From the NCBI GenBank assembly GCA_031279675.1, contig JAITIB010000051.1:1-8022 (forward strand): 8,022 nt of DNA, written 5' to 3'. Positions 1-6,730 of the stretch are shown piece by piece. The DNA is from Puniceicoccales bacterium. Its GTDB lineage: Bacteria; Verrucomicrobiota; Verrucomicrobiia; Opitutales; UBA953. Every line of letters begins with the position of its first letter. The first letter of the stretch is position 1. The notes under the pieces are model-generated. The model was not told the DNA's origin, made no database searches, and saw only the letters and a program-made list of their open reading frames with translations. The translations under genes were made by a program, and so were the position numbers.

Positions 1-734
1 TTCGACGCCACCGGAAGCTCCATAAACAAAACAACCCAGACCCGAACAATAAACCGCACCACCAAAACAGTCATCTCCACAACAACGCTCCCCACCAGCA
101 ACCAACCCTCCATCCAAACAACAATAAACGGACAATTGATTTCCAGCGTTTTTCCCACCCACGGCGGAACAACACTTTATCAATACGACGCTCTTGGACG
201 ACAAACCGGCCAAAAACAACCCCGGCACACCAATTACTCCACGATAACTTACAACGCGCTCGGCCAACTCGCCAGCACCACCGACGCCACCGGAAACACC
301 ACCACCTACGTTTACTACGCCAACGGCGTTGTCGGTGCTGGCCAACTCCGCCAAGAAATCAACGCTCTCGGACATTCCACTTTCCACGAATACGACTTAT
401 TGGGACGTGAAGTTTACACCTGGAGTCCCGCGACATATCCCGTTGTTCAAGGCTACAACGCCTATGGCCAACGCGATTTACTCCGCACCTTCCGCGACAC
501 CAACGCCGATTTCAGCACATCCCTTTTTCCCACTACCGCCACCGGCGACACCACCACATGGACCTACGACGTGCCACCGGAGTTTTGCGTCAGAAAACTT
601 ACGCTGATGGCAAAGACCCAAGCTACACCTATTACGCCGACGGCCTCCTAAAAACCCAAACTTTTTCATCCAAATCCTGCGCCCAATCAGACGAGACGCG
701 GCAAATGCAAACCGGCAGTCGTTTGGTGCGTTAA
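1..734 (+). pseudogene. Rhs/YD-repeat protein remnant, frameshifted and 3'-truncated
   Basis: Frame 1 is open from the left edge to a stop at 649-651, so the gene began outside the window; the TTG at 136 is internal. It carries degenerate YD repeats: YQYDALGRQTGQ, TYNALGQLASTTDATGNTTTY, HEYDLLGREVY and GYNAYGQRDLL, the signature of Rhs/YD-repeat surface or toxin-carrying proteins. After TWTYD (about base 570) frame 1 turns to non-repeat residues and stops. From base 573 frame 3 continues the repeat (ATGVLRQKTYADGKDPSYTY, then YADGLLKTQTF) until TAA at 732-734. One base lost, or two gained, at 568-573 explains this. After about base 670 even the restored frame stops resembling a YD repeat, and no Rhs core or toxin tip follows. 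The remnant overlaps the 3' end of trmB by 4 bases, convergently. I infer a decayed fragment. A sequencing error could explain the frameshift but not the truncation. Confidence 0.8.
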
Positions 735-1336
735 TTTTCCGGGGTGTGAACTGCCACGAGTGATTGGTGGATGGGGAGGCGTTGCGAGAAATAGGTTTCC
801 GCCTCGAAGGGCCAGGGGGCGTTGTGGAGGAGCGTCCATGCGGGGTGTTTTTCGAGCTCTGTTCGCGTCCATTCGAGGTAATCGGTGTGGTCGGAGCGGA
901 AATACAGGTGTGTTTTTGTTGGCGCCGCGTGGGTGGCGAGGAGGTCGAGAAGGCGGGGTTGGATGAGGCGGTTTTTATGGTGGCGTTTTTTTGGCCAGGG
1001 GTCGGGGAAGAGGAGAAATGTGTTGCTGATGCGGGTGACGGACGGGAGGGCTTGGAGGAGTTCGAACGCGTCCGCCTTGAGGAAGTGGAGGTTGTGGAGT
1101 GTCGCGTTGTCGCGCTTGCGCAGTGCGCGCTCGATGCGGCGTGTGCGCAAGTCTATGCCGAGGCAGGTGTGTTCCGGGTGTGCGGCGGCGTATGCGGTGA
1201 GGAAATGGCCGAGGCCGCAGCCGAGCTCAAGAACGAGGTTGCGCGGGTCCGGCAACTGGCGCGCAAGGTGTTCGCGGAGTGTGGCGATGCGTTTGATGCG
1301 GGCGTCTGCAAAAAATTCCTTGGAGGGGACTGCCAT
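731..1336 (-). CDS. trmB: tRNA (guanine-N7-)-methyltransferase TrmB
   Basis: This cytoplasmic enzyme uses S-adenosylmethionine to methylate N7 of G46 in the tRNA variable loop. The 201-residue product is a compact class I methyltransferase. It shows the SAM-binding motif LELGCGLGHF (about 36-45), the acidic strand end GIDLR with Asp62, the family hallmark FPDPWPKKRHH (110-120), YFRSDH (145-150) and the C-terminal FEAETYFSQRLPIHQ (178-191). It is shorter than the Escherichia coli enzyme, mainly at the N terminus, and no conserved block looks missing. The ATG directly follows the TGA of the dedA-like gene (TGAATG, no gap). No Shine-Dalgarno sequence is visible, so translation probably depends on ribosomes finishing the upstream gene. 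It is the last gene of the minus-strand block, and its stop codon overlaps the convergent Rhs remnant. Confidence 0.94.
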   Translation of the reverse strand: MAVPSKEFFADARIKRIATLREHLARQLPDPRNLVLELGCGLGHFLTAYAAAHPEHTCLGIDLRTRRIERALRKRDNATLHNLHFLKADAFELLQALPSVTRISNTFLLFPDPWPKKRHHKNRLIQPRLLDLLATHAAPTKTHLYFRSDHTDYLEWTRTELEKHPAWTLLHNAPWPFEAETYFSQRLPIHQSLVAVHTPEN

Positions 1337-2008
1337 TCAGTTTTCAGTCGGCGTTGTTTTGGGCCGCCGGGAGTAGTTGCGCCAGAACTCCCAGACTATT
1401 GGGATGACGGAGATGAGGATGATTGCGATGATGACGGTGTGGAAATTCCGTTTCACGATTTCGAGTCCGCCAAAGCAATATCCGGTGTAGGTGAATGCGT
1501 AGATCCAGAGAAAGCCTCCGGCGATGTTGTAGGCGATGAATCGGGCATAGTTCATTTTCCCGATGCCGGCGACGAATGGGACGAAGGTGCGCACGATGGG
1601 GACGAAGCGGGCGAGGATGATGGCGCGCCCGCCGTATTTTTCGAAAAAGTCGCGGGCCCGTTCGAGGTGTTTTTTGCGCAAAAAAAACGAGTCGTCGCGG
1701 GTAAAGACCTTGGGGCCGATTTTTGAGCCGAGCCAGTAGTTGAGGCTGTCTCCGAGCACAGCGGCGGCCCAGAGAAGGGCGGAGAGGAGGTGGATGTTGA
1801 GCTGGGTGCCGGATTTTGCGCTGAGGGCCCCGGCGGCGAAGAGGAGGGAGTCGCCGGGGAGGAAGGGTGTGATGACGAATCCTGTCTCGGCAAAGATTAT
1901 GGCGAAGAGCAGGGCGTAGGTCCACGCGCCGTATTGGGCGATGAGATGGGAGAGGTGGGTGTCGATGTGGAGGATGAAGTCGAGGAGCTGGCGGGCGAGG
2001 CTGATCAT
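1337..2008 (-). CDS. DedA family inner-membrane protein (VTT/SNARE-associated domain)
   Basis: This is a 223-residue polytopic inner-membrane protein of the DedA superfamily. Members are linked to undecaprenyl-phosphate or phospholipid recycling, proton-dependent transport and envelope stress tolerance. Visible signatures are FAETGFVITPFLPGDSLLF (39-57) in the first re-entrant region and KYGGRAIILARFVPIVRTF (124-142), followed by PFVAGIGKM. Glu41, Asp53, Arg134 and Arg140 match the acidic and arginine residues reported as essential in E. coli YqjA/YghB. Further hydrophobic segments lie near 72-95, 157-180 and 190-208, and the tail is basic. Length matches E. coli DedA (about 219). The gene starts 21 bp after the hemL stop and abuts trmB. 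The leader is A/C-rich without a Shine-Dalgarno sequence. Substrate cannot be told from the sequence. Confidence 0.92.
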   Translation of the reverse strand: MISLARQLLDFILHIDTHLSHLIAQYGAWTYALLFAIIFAETGFVITPFLPGDSLLFAAGALSAKSGTQLNIHLLSALLWAAAVLGDSLNYWLGSKIGPKVFTRDDSFFLRKKHLERARDFFEKYGGRAIILARFVPIVRTFVPFVAGIGKMNYARFIAYNIAGGFLWIYAFTYTGYCFGGLEIVKRNFHTVIIAIILISVIPIVWEFWRNYSRRPKTTPTEN

Positions 2009-2029
2009 GCGTGTGTGTGGTGCGAGTGG

Positions 2030-3328
2030 TCAGAGGGTGTTTATTGCGGAGGTGAGCACGTCCGCGGTTTGCGCGATTGCGGTGGCGTCGTGCGCGGTGC
2101 TGATGAATGCGCTTTCATAAGGCGAGGGCGGGAGAAACACGCCGTGGTCGAGGGCGTGTTGGAAGATGCGGCGGTAGGCGGTGGCGTCGCTTGCGAGGAC
2201 GTCTTCGAGGTTGAGCACGGGGCGTGGGTTGAAGAAGAGGGCGAACATGGAGCCGCTTTGGTGGACTTGCAGTGCGATGCCCTTGCGGGCGGCGGCGGCG
2301 CGGGCGGCGGTGGCGAGTGTGTTTCCGGCGGCGTCGAGCGTGGTGTAGGGCGGTGCGCCGAGGAGTTTTTTGAGTGTGGCGATGCCCGCGGCGAGTGTGA
2401 GGGGGTGCCCGCAAAAGGTTCCGGATTGGTAAACGGGGCCGAGGGGGGCGAGGTGGTCCATGAGGTGGGCGCGCCCGCCGATGGCGCCGATGGGGAGTCC
2501 GCCGCCGATTATCTTGCCGAGACAGACGAGATCCGGGCGCACGGGGTGGAGGCCCATGGTGCCGCGCGGGCTGAGGCGGTAGCCGGTCATGACCTCGTCG
2601 AATATCAACAGGGCGCCGTGGCGTGTGCAGCGGGCCCGGAGGGTTTCGAGGAATTGGGCTTGGGGAAAGAGCAGTCCGATGTTGCCGGGGTAGGGCTCAA
2701 GGATGACGGCGGCGATGGCGTGACCGGGATCGTCGCGGCGGGCCTCGGCGACGTCGAAGGCGGCGTCGAGGGCCGCGGTGTCGTTGTAAGGGAGGACAAG
2801 GGTGTCGGCGGCGGTGGCGGGGGGGATTCCGGCGCTGTCGGGGTGCCCGTGGGTGAGGGCGCCGGAGCCGGCCTTGACGAGCAGGGCGTCCACGTGCCCG
2901 TGAAAGCAGCCGGAGAATTTGACGATGCGGTGGCGACGGGTGCAGCCGCGGGCGAGGCGGATTGCCGTCATTGTGGCCTCGGTGCCGCTGTTGGTGAGCC
3001 GGACTTTTTCGACGACGGGGAGGCTTTGATGGATGAGCTGGGCAAAATCGATCTCGGCGGGATGGTTGGTGCCGAAGCCGAGGCCTGCGTTGGCCGCGTT
3101 TTGCACGGCGGCGCGCACGTCGGGGTCGTTGTGACCGAGGATGGCCGGGCCCCAGGTGAGGACGTAGTCTATGAGCTCGGCGCCGTCGGCGGTGCGCAGT
3201 CTGCAACCATGCGCGGCGGTGGCGTGGAAGGGGGTGCGCCCGACGTTGCGGAAGGCGCGCACGGGGGAGTTGACACCGCCGGGGATGAGTTGCCGCGCGC
3301 GGGCGAAGAGTTCCTCGGAGCGGGTCAT
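2030..3328 (-). CDS. hemL: Glutamate-1-semialdehyde 2,1-aminomutase
   Basis: This PLP-dependent class III aminotransferase-fold enzyme converts glutamate-1-semialdehyde to 5-aminolevulinate, the last step of the C5 route to haem and other tetrapyrroles. The start MTRSEELFARARQLIPGGVN aligns with the usual family N terminus, giving 432 residues, the normal length. Markers are IPGGVNSPVRAF (15-26), the phosphate-binding NSGTEATM (113-120), GCFHGHVDALLVKAGSG (140-156), IFDEVMTGYR (242-251) with the PLP-contacting Asp, and LGKIIGGGLPIGA (270-282) with Lys272 as the Schiff-base lysine. Two usually conserved stretches differ: EPYPGNIG (211-218) where EPVAGNMG is typical, and GTFCGHPLT (303-311) where GTLSGNPLA is typical. 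The ATG overlaps the exosortase stop as ATGA, so translational coupling is likely. The frame stays open far upstream by GC bias; that extension is antifamily and was dropped. Confidence 0.95.
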   Translation of the reverse strand: MTRSEELFARARQLIPGGVNSPVRAFRNVGRTPFHATAAHGCRLRTADGAELIDYVLTWGPAILGHNDPDVRAAVQNAANAGLGFGTNHPAEIDFAQLIHQSLPVVEKVRLTNSGTEATMTAIRLARGCTRRHRIVKFSGCFHGHVDALLVKAGSGALTHGHPDSAGIPPATAADTLVLPYNDTAALDAAFDVAEARRDDPGHAIAAVILEPYPGNIGLLFPQAQFLETLRARCTRHGALLIFDEVMTGYRLSPRGTMGLHPVRPDLVCLGKIIGGGLPIGAIGGRAHLMDHLAPLGPVYQSGTFCGHPLTLAAGIATLKKLLGAPPYTTLDAAGNTLATAARAAAARKGIALQVHQSGSMFALFFNPRPVLNLEDVLASDATAYRRIFQHALDHGVFLPPSPYESAFISTAHDATAIAQTADVLTSAINTL

Positions 3329-4389
3329 TTCTCGGGTTCGTCGCCGTGCGTTTCCGGGGTGCGGCGGGTGTAGTTGGCGTTGAGGACGGGGAGCATGGCG
3401 AGGAGGAGCATGAAGGTCATGCCCATTGCGATGTAGCCGGCGATGTCGTGCACGGTGCCGAGCGTGAACTCGGGGTTGCGCACGCCGTTGGGAAGCTTTT
3501 CGACGGCACCCCAGAGGTCGAGGCTGAGCGCGGCGGATCCTTTCTTGAAGGCCCAGAGGGTGAGGAAGCCCGTGCGCAGGACATTCAGCAGGAGGGCAAA
3601 TATGAGGGATGCCGCGAGCAGGAGGATTTTGCGCACGGGGCCGTGAAGGAATGTTGCCGAGAGGAAGGCGCCCATGAAGGTGCAGGCGGTGAGCGAGCGG
3701 ATGCCCGAGCAGGCGTCGGCCACGCCCACGCTGTCGTGCTGTCCGCCGGGGAGCACCTGGGGGAGGAGGATGACATTTCCTTCCTGTGTGAGGTTGATGT
3801 CCACCCAGCCGAGCATGTTGACAACGGCGGAGGTGACTTCGCGCAGAAGGAGAATTTTGATCTGCGTGTCCATGAGATAAAGCATGGGGCCGGAGATGAA
3901 CCAGACGAGCGCGGGGAATGCGAACAGGGCGATAAACCGGCTGCGCTCCTTGAACGAGAGGGCGCGCCCGGCGGCATTTTCCTTGGAGAATGTCCACGCG
4001 AGGCCGAGGAAGATGGAGATGAAGCCGAAGGTGTTGAACCATGTGGCGAGGATGCCCGGCCCGCTGATGGCGCGCATGGCGGCCCCCAGCCCGAAGAGGG
4101 GGAGGGCGAGGGCAAGCCCGGCGTAAACGAGCGTGTCCCAATGCCGTCCGGCGGGCGGTGGCGCGGGACTGGGCTCCGGGGCGGTTCCCAGGAGCGTGGC
4201 GCGGATGGCGGGCCAGCGGTCGTAGAGCACGTAGCCGAAGCAGAACGGGACGAGGAAGCCGAAGTTGTAGTCCTCGCGCGTGTGCCATTGGAAGCATTGG
4301 TCCCAGATGACGATGCCGAGGCAGCCCAGAAGAAATGCGGCGGCGGGGATGAATGCCCGATCGAGTTTGGGCGTGGAGGTGTTTTGCAT
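3325..4389 (-). CDS. Exosortase/archaeosortase family transpeptidase
   Basis: Exosortases are inner-membrane cysteine transpeptidase-like enzymes that process proteins with a short C-terminal sorting tag (PEP-CTERM and variants), usually with exopolysaccharide export. The 354-residue product has about eight hydrophobic segments and the three family signatures. Counting from the ATG at 4389, these are DACSGIRSL with catalytic Cys227, NVLRTGF with Arg272 and GTVHDIAGY with His314. The N-terminal YNFGFLVPFCFGYVLYDRW is the usual early exosortase block. The Arg-to-His spacing (42 residues, with a polar stretch) looks longer than in classic EpsH-type enzymes. No EpsI domain is fused. An upstream TTG at 4413-4411 overlaps the ABC gene stop (TTGA) and would add 8 residues; I prefer the ATG, 20 bp downstream of that stop, because TTG starts are rarer. 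Neither has a Shine-Dalgarno sequence. The stop overlaps hemL (ATGA). No sorting substrate is visible here. Confidence 0.9.
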   Translation of the reverse strand: MQNTSTPKLDRAFIPAAAFLLGCLGIVIWDQCFQWHTREDYNFGFLVPFCFGYVLYDRWPAIRATLLGTAPEPSPAPPPAGRHWDTLVYAGLALALPLFGLGAAMRAISGPGILATWFNTFGFISIFLGLAWTFSKENAAGRALSFKERSRFIALFAFPALVWFISGPMLYLMDTQIKILLLREVTSAVVNMLGWVDINLTQEGNVILLPQVLPGGQHDSVGVADACSGIRSLTACTFMGAFLSATFLHGPVRKILLLAASLIFALLLNVLRTGFLTLWAFKKGSAALSLDLWGAVEKLPNGVRNPEFTLGTVHDIAGYIAMGMTFMLLLAMLPVLNANYTRRTPETHGDEPEK

Positions 4390-4409
4390 GGCGTTGCTTG
4401 GTGTTGGCG

Positions 4410-5204
4410 TCAAAGATGTGGAACGGCGTCGATGAGGGCGCGCGTGCGGGCGTGCCGCGGGTGGGTGAAGAGCGTGCGAGGGGGGCCGCTGTCAACAATT
4501 TCCCCGTTGTGCATGACGAGCACGTGGTGGCTGAGTTGTTCGACGAGGGCGAGGTCGTGGGAGATGAACAGGCAGGAAAAGCCTGTTTCGTCCTGAAGCC
4601 GGCGCAGGAGGCTCACGACCTGTGCCTGGGCCGCCATGTCGAGGGCCGCGACGGGCTCGTCACAAATGATGAGCCCGGGCTCCACGGCGAGGGCGCGGGC
4701 GATGTTGACGCGCTGGCGTTGCCCGCCGGAGAGTTCGTGCGGGTAGCGCGCGGACAGTTCCGGGGCGAGCCCCACCTTGCGCAGCAGCGTGCGCACGCGC
4801 TCGCGGCGCTCGCCGGAGGTGAGCGCGGGGAAGTGGATTTCGAGGGGTTCGGAGAGGATGGTTCCGGTGGTGTGCCTTGGGTTGAGGGAGAGTCCGGAGT
4901 CCTGAAAGACCATTTGCATGTGTTTGCGCCAAGGGTGGAACTGGCGCGTGGTGAGGAGGGCGGTGTCGGTGCCGTCGCAGAGGATTTTGCCCGAGGCCAC
5001 GGGGGCGAGCTTGAGAAGGGCGCGCCCGATGGAGGTTTTGCCGCTGCCGGATTCGCCGACGATGCTCACGATGCGGGCGCCGTCCACGCGGAAGGTGACG
5101 TTGCGCACGGCGTGAACGCCGGTGTCCCGGGCGCGCCCGCGCCACCATTGCCAGCCGTGCCGGCGCGGGTAGCGCACGGAGAGATTTTGCACGTGAAGGT
5201 GCAT
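4410..5204 (-). CDS. ABC transporter ATP-binding protein, oligopeptide (OppF/DppF) type
   Basis: This is a 264-residue cytoplasmic ATPase subunit that would energise an inner-membrane transporter. It shows Walker A GESGSGKTS (50-58), Q-loop FQDSGLSLNPR (100-110), signature LSGGQRQRVNIARAL (158-172), Walker B LIICDEP (178-184), D-loop ALD (187-189) and switch His216 in SHD. FQDSGLSLNPR and HELSGGQRQR are characteristic of the oligopeptide/dipeptide/nickel importer class. A Trp/Arg-rich insert (GWQWWRGRAR, 17-26) lies before strand 2, a place where OppF proteins also carry inserts. The C terminus stops at THPRHARTRALIDAVPHL, where typical OppF/DppF proteins (about 320 residues) continue into the oligo_HPY tail, so that tail is missing. 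No permease or binding-protein gene adjoins it. It begins 3 bp after the outer-membrane factor stop (TGACCCATG), which suggests co-expression. The transported substrate is unknown. Confidence 0.92.
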   Translation of the reverse strand: MHLHVQNLSVRYPRRHGWQWWRGRARDTGVHAVRNVTFRVDGARIVSIVGESGSGKTSIGRALLKLAPVASGKILCDGTDTALLTTRQFHPWRKHMQMVFQDSGLSLNPRHTTGTILSEPLEIHFPALTSGERRERVRTLLRKVGLAPELSARYPHELSGGQRQRVNIARALAVEPGLIICDEPVAALDMAAQAQVVSLLRRLQDETGFSCLFISHDLALVEQLSHHVLVMHNGEIVDSGPPRTLFTHPRHARTRALIDAVPHL

Positions 5205-5207
5205 GGG

Positions 5208-6659
5208 TCAGCGGGCGGTGGGCGGGGGGAGCGCGGCCTTGCCGCTGGTGTCCACAAGCGGTGCGGTGCCGTCGGTGCTCCAGCCGCCGCCGAGAGCCTT
5301 GTAGAGTTTCACGGTGGCGTCGAGTTCCTGCGTGCGCGTGTCGAGGAGGAGGAGCTGGGCGTTGAAAAGGTTACGGTCGGCGTCGAGCACGGGGAGGAAG
5401 GAGACGGTTCCGGACTCGTAGGCCTGGCGGGTCTTTTCCGTGGCCTCCCTGAGGGCGGCGGTTTGTTTCTCCAGATGGGTGATGCGCTGGCGCGCGGACT
5501 GGAGGGTGGCGAGGGCGTCGTTGACTTCGCGGAAGGCGTTCAGGGCGACGTTCTCGTAGGTGAGGACGGCCTCGCGTGTGGCGGCCTTCGTTCTCCGGAC
5601 GTTGTGGTGGATCGCGCCGCCGTTGAAGAGCGGGCCCAGGAGCGTGCCTCCGCCCTGGCGGCCCATGCTGTTGTTTTCGAGCAGGTGGGCGAGGCTTGGG
5701 TTGATGAAGCCGAGGGCGCCGGTGAGCGAGACGCGGGGGAAGTATTCGGCGATGGCGGCGCCGACCTGGGCGTTGGCGGCGCGCACGCGCTGTTCGGCGG
5801 CGAGGATGTCGGGGCGGCGTTGGAGGAGCCCGGAGGGGATTCCGGCGGGAATCTCGGGGAGGGTGGGGTAGGCGTCCGGGGTGACGGCGTGGGCATTGCG
5901 CTGGCGGAGGATGGCGCCGGGGTTGCGCCCGAGGAGGACGCTGAGGGCGTTTTCCTGAAGAGCGATGGCGCGGGTGAACTCGCTGATGGATGCCTGGGCG
6001 GAGTGCATCTCGGCCTCAAAGAGGCGTGTGTCGATGAGGTTGCCGACGCCGTTTTCGAACTTGTTGTGCGCGAGTTCGTAGGCGCGCCGGCGTGTTTGCG
6101 CGGTCTGTTGCGCGAGCGCGAGCTGGGCGTCAAGCAGGCGGAGGCGGAAGTATCCGCTGGCGATTTCGGACACGAGGGTGAGCACGACGGCATTTTTGCT
6201 GGCCTCGGTGGCAAAATACTGGGCGGAGGCGGACTCGTCCAGACGGCGCAGGCGGCCCCAGAGGTCGAGCTCCCACTGGACGGTGCCGCCGAGGGTGAAT
6301 CCGTGGGGGCGCGGGGTGCCGGGACCCTGGGTTCCGTAGGAGCGGTGGGCGCCGGCGCTGTAGTCCACACTGGGGAGGTATGCGGCAGTGGCGATGTGGA
6401 TGGCGGCGGTGGCCTGTTCGAGGCGGGCGAGGGCGATCTTGATGTCCTTGTTTTCCTCAAGGCCTGTCTGGATGAGGATCTGGAGATCCTTGTCCTTGAA
6501 GACCTCCCACCAGGGGAGGTTGGCGACGGCGGTGGCGGGAGTTGCGATGCGCCAGTCCGCGGGGGTGTCGATTTTGGGCGTCTCAAAGTCGGGGCCGACC
6601 GCGCAACCGGCGGTGAGCAGGGGGAGGAGGGCGAGGGCCAGGATTGTTTTTTTGGACAT
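5208..6659 (-). CDS. Outer-membrane efflux lipoprotein, NodT/OprM (TolC-like) family
   Basis: This is a TolC-type outer-membrane factor that forms the exit duct of tripartite efflux or secretion pumps. The chosen ATG gives 483 residues beginning with a lipoprotein signal, MSKKTILALALLPLLTAGC, with Cys19 as the lipidation site, followed by the family's AVGPDFETP. Two outer-membrane efflux repeats are visible. The first includes TVQWELDLWGRLRR (126-139) and a long helix with ENGVGNLIDTRLFEAEM (202-218). The second includes LQRRPDILAAEQRVRAANAQ (279-298), AEYFPRVSLTGALGF and GTVSFLPVLDADRN (417-430), ending near YKALGGGW (453-460). Length is normal for the family. The frame opens earlier at a TTG (6734), but that would put 25 basic residues before the signal peptide. 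NodT-family genes usually sit with RND pump and adaptor genes; neither is here, and the next gene is an ABC ATPase. Confidence 0.93.
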   Translation of the reverse strand: MSKKTILALALLPLLTAGCAVGPDFETPKIDTPADWRIATPATAVANLPWWEVFKDKDLQILIQTGLEENKDIKIALARLEQATAAIHIATAAYLPSVDYSAGAHRSYGTQGPGTPRPHGFTLGGTVQWELDLWGRLRRLDESASAQYFATEASKNAVVLTLVSEIASGYFRLRLLDAQLALAQQTAQTRRRAYELAHNKFENGVGNLIDTRLFEAEMHSAQASISEFTRAIALQENALSVLLGRNPGAILRQRNAHAVTPDAYPTLPEIPAGIPSGLLQRRPDILAAEQRVRAANAQVGAAIAEYFPRVSLTGALGFINPSLAHLLENNSMGRQGGGTLLGPLFNGGAIHHNVRRTKAATREAVLTYENVALNAFREVNDALATLQSARQRITHLEKQTAALREATEKTRQAYESGTVSFLPVLDADRNLFNAQLLLLDTRTQELDATVKLYKALGGGWSTDGTAPLVDTSGKAALPPPTAR

Positions 6660-6696
6660 GCGGCGGATTGAACGTGTTGGGGGACGGGAGGAAAAC

Positions 6697-6729
6697 AAAA
6701 AACGTCCCCGCCCCGGTTCCGCGCGGGGC
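6697..6729 (-). terminator. Possible intrinsic terminator or 5'-UTR hairpin
   Basis: Read on the minus strand after the dehydrogenase stop codon, GCCCCG and CGGGGC (6729-6724 and 6715-6710) form a 6-bp all-GC stem with an 8-base loop. A run of six T follows at 6702-6697. The T-run starts seven bases after the stem, so the geometry is imperfect. A competing 7-bp stem, CGTCCCC/GGGGACG (6703-6709 and 6680-6686), encloses the T-run and could act as an alternative fold. This is the only place in the minus-strand block with room for a terminator, so it may separate the dehydrogenase transcript from the six downstream genes. Confidence 0.4.
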
Positions 6730-6730
6730 C

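Noticed and set aside
329..607. A 92-codon frame-2 open frame inside the Rhs remnant
   Set aside because: It is Pro/Thr-rich and lacks repeats. The YD repeats are in frame 1 and then frame 3, so this is a shadow.
764..1726. A 320-codon plus-strand open frame opposite trmB and dedA
   Set aside because: Low-complexity Glu/Val/Gly-rich product with no recognisable motif; antisense to two well-supported genes.
1790..3373. A 527-codon plus-strand open frame opposite hemL and the dedA-like gene
   Set aside because: Same antisense artefact: Gly/Glu/Val-rich composition, no motifs, and fully covered by genes with catalytic residues on the other strand.
3329..4498. N-terminal extension of the hemL frame across the exosortase gene (as a fusion)
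   Set aside because: The extension is Arg/Pro/His-rich shadow sequence of the exosortase frame. HemL starts naturally at MTRSEELFARARQLIPGG with normal family length.
4353..6671. A 772-codon plus-strand open frame opposite the ABC ATPase and outer-membrane factor genes
   Set aside because: The product is low-complexity Gly/Glu/Val/Ala-rich with no domain pattern, as expected from the antisense of GC-rich coding DNA. The minus-strand frames carry complete family motifs.
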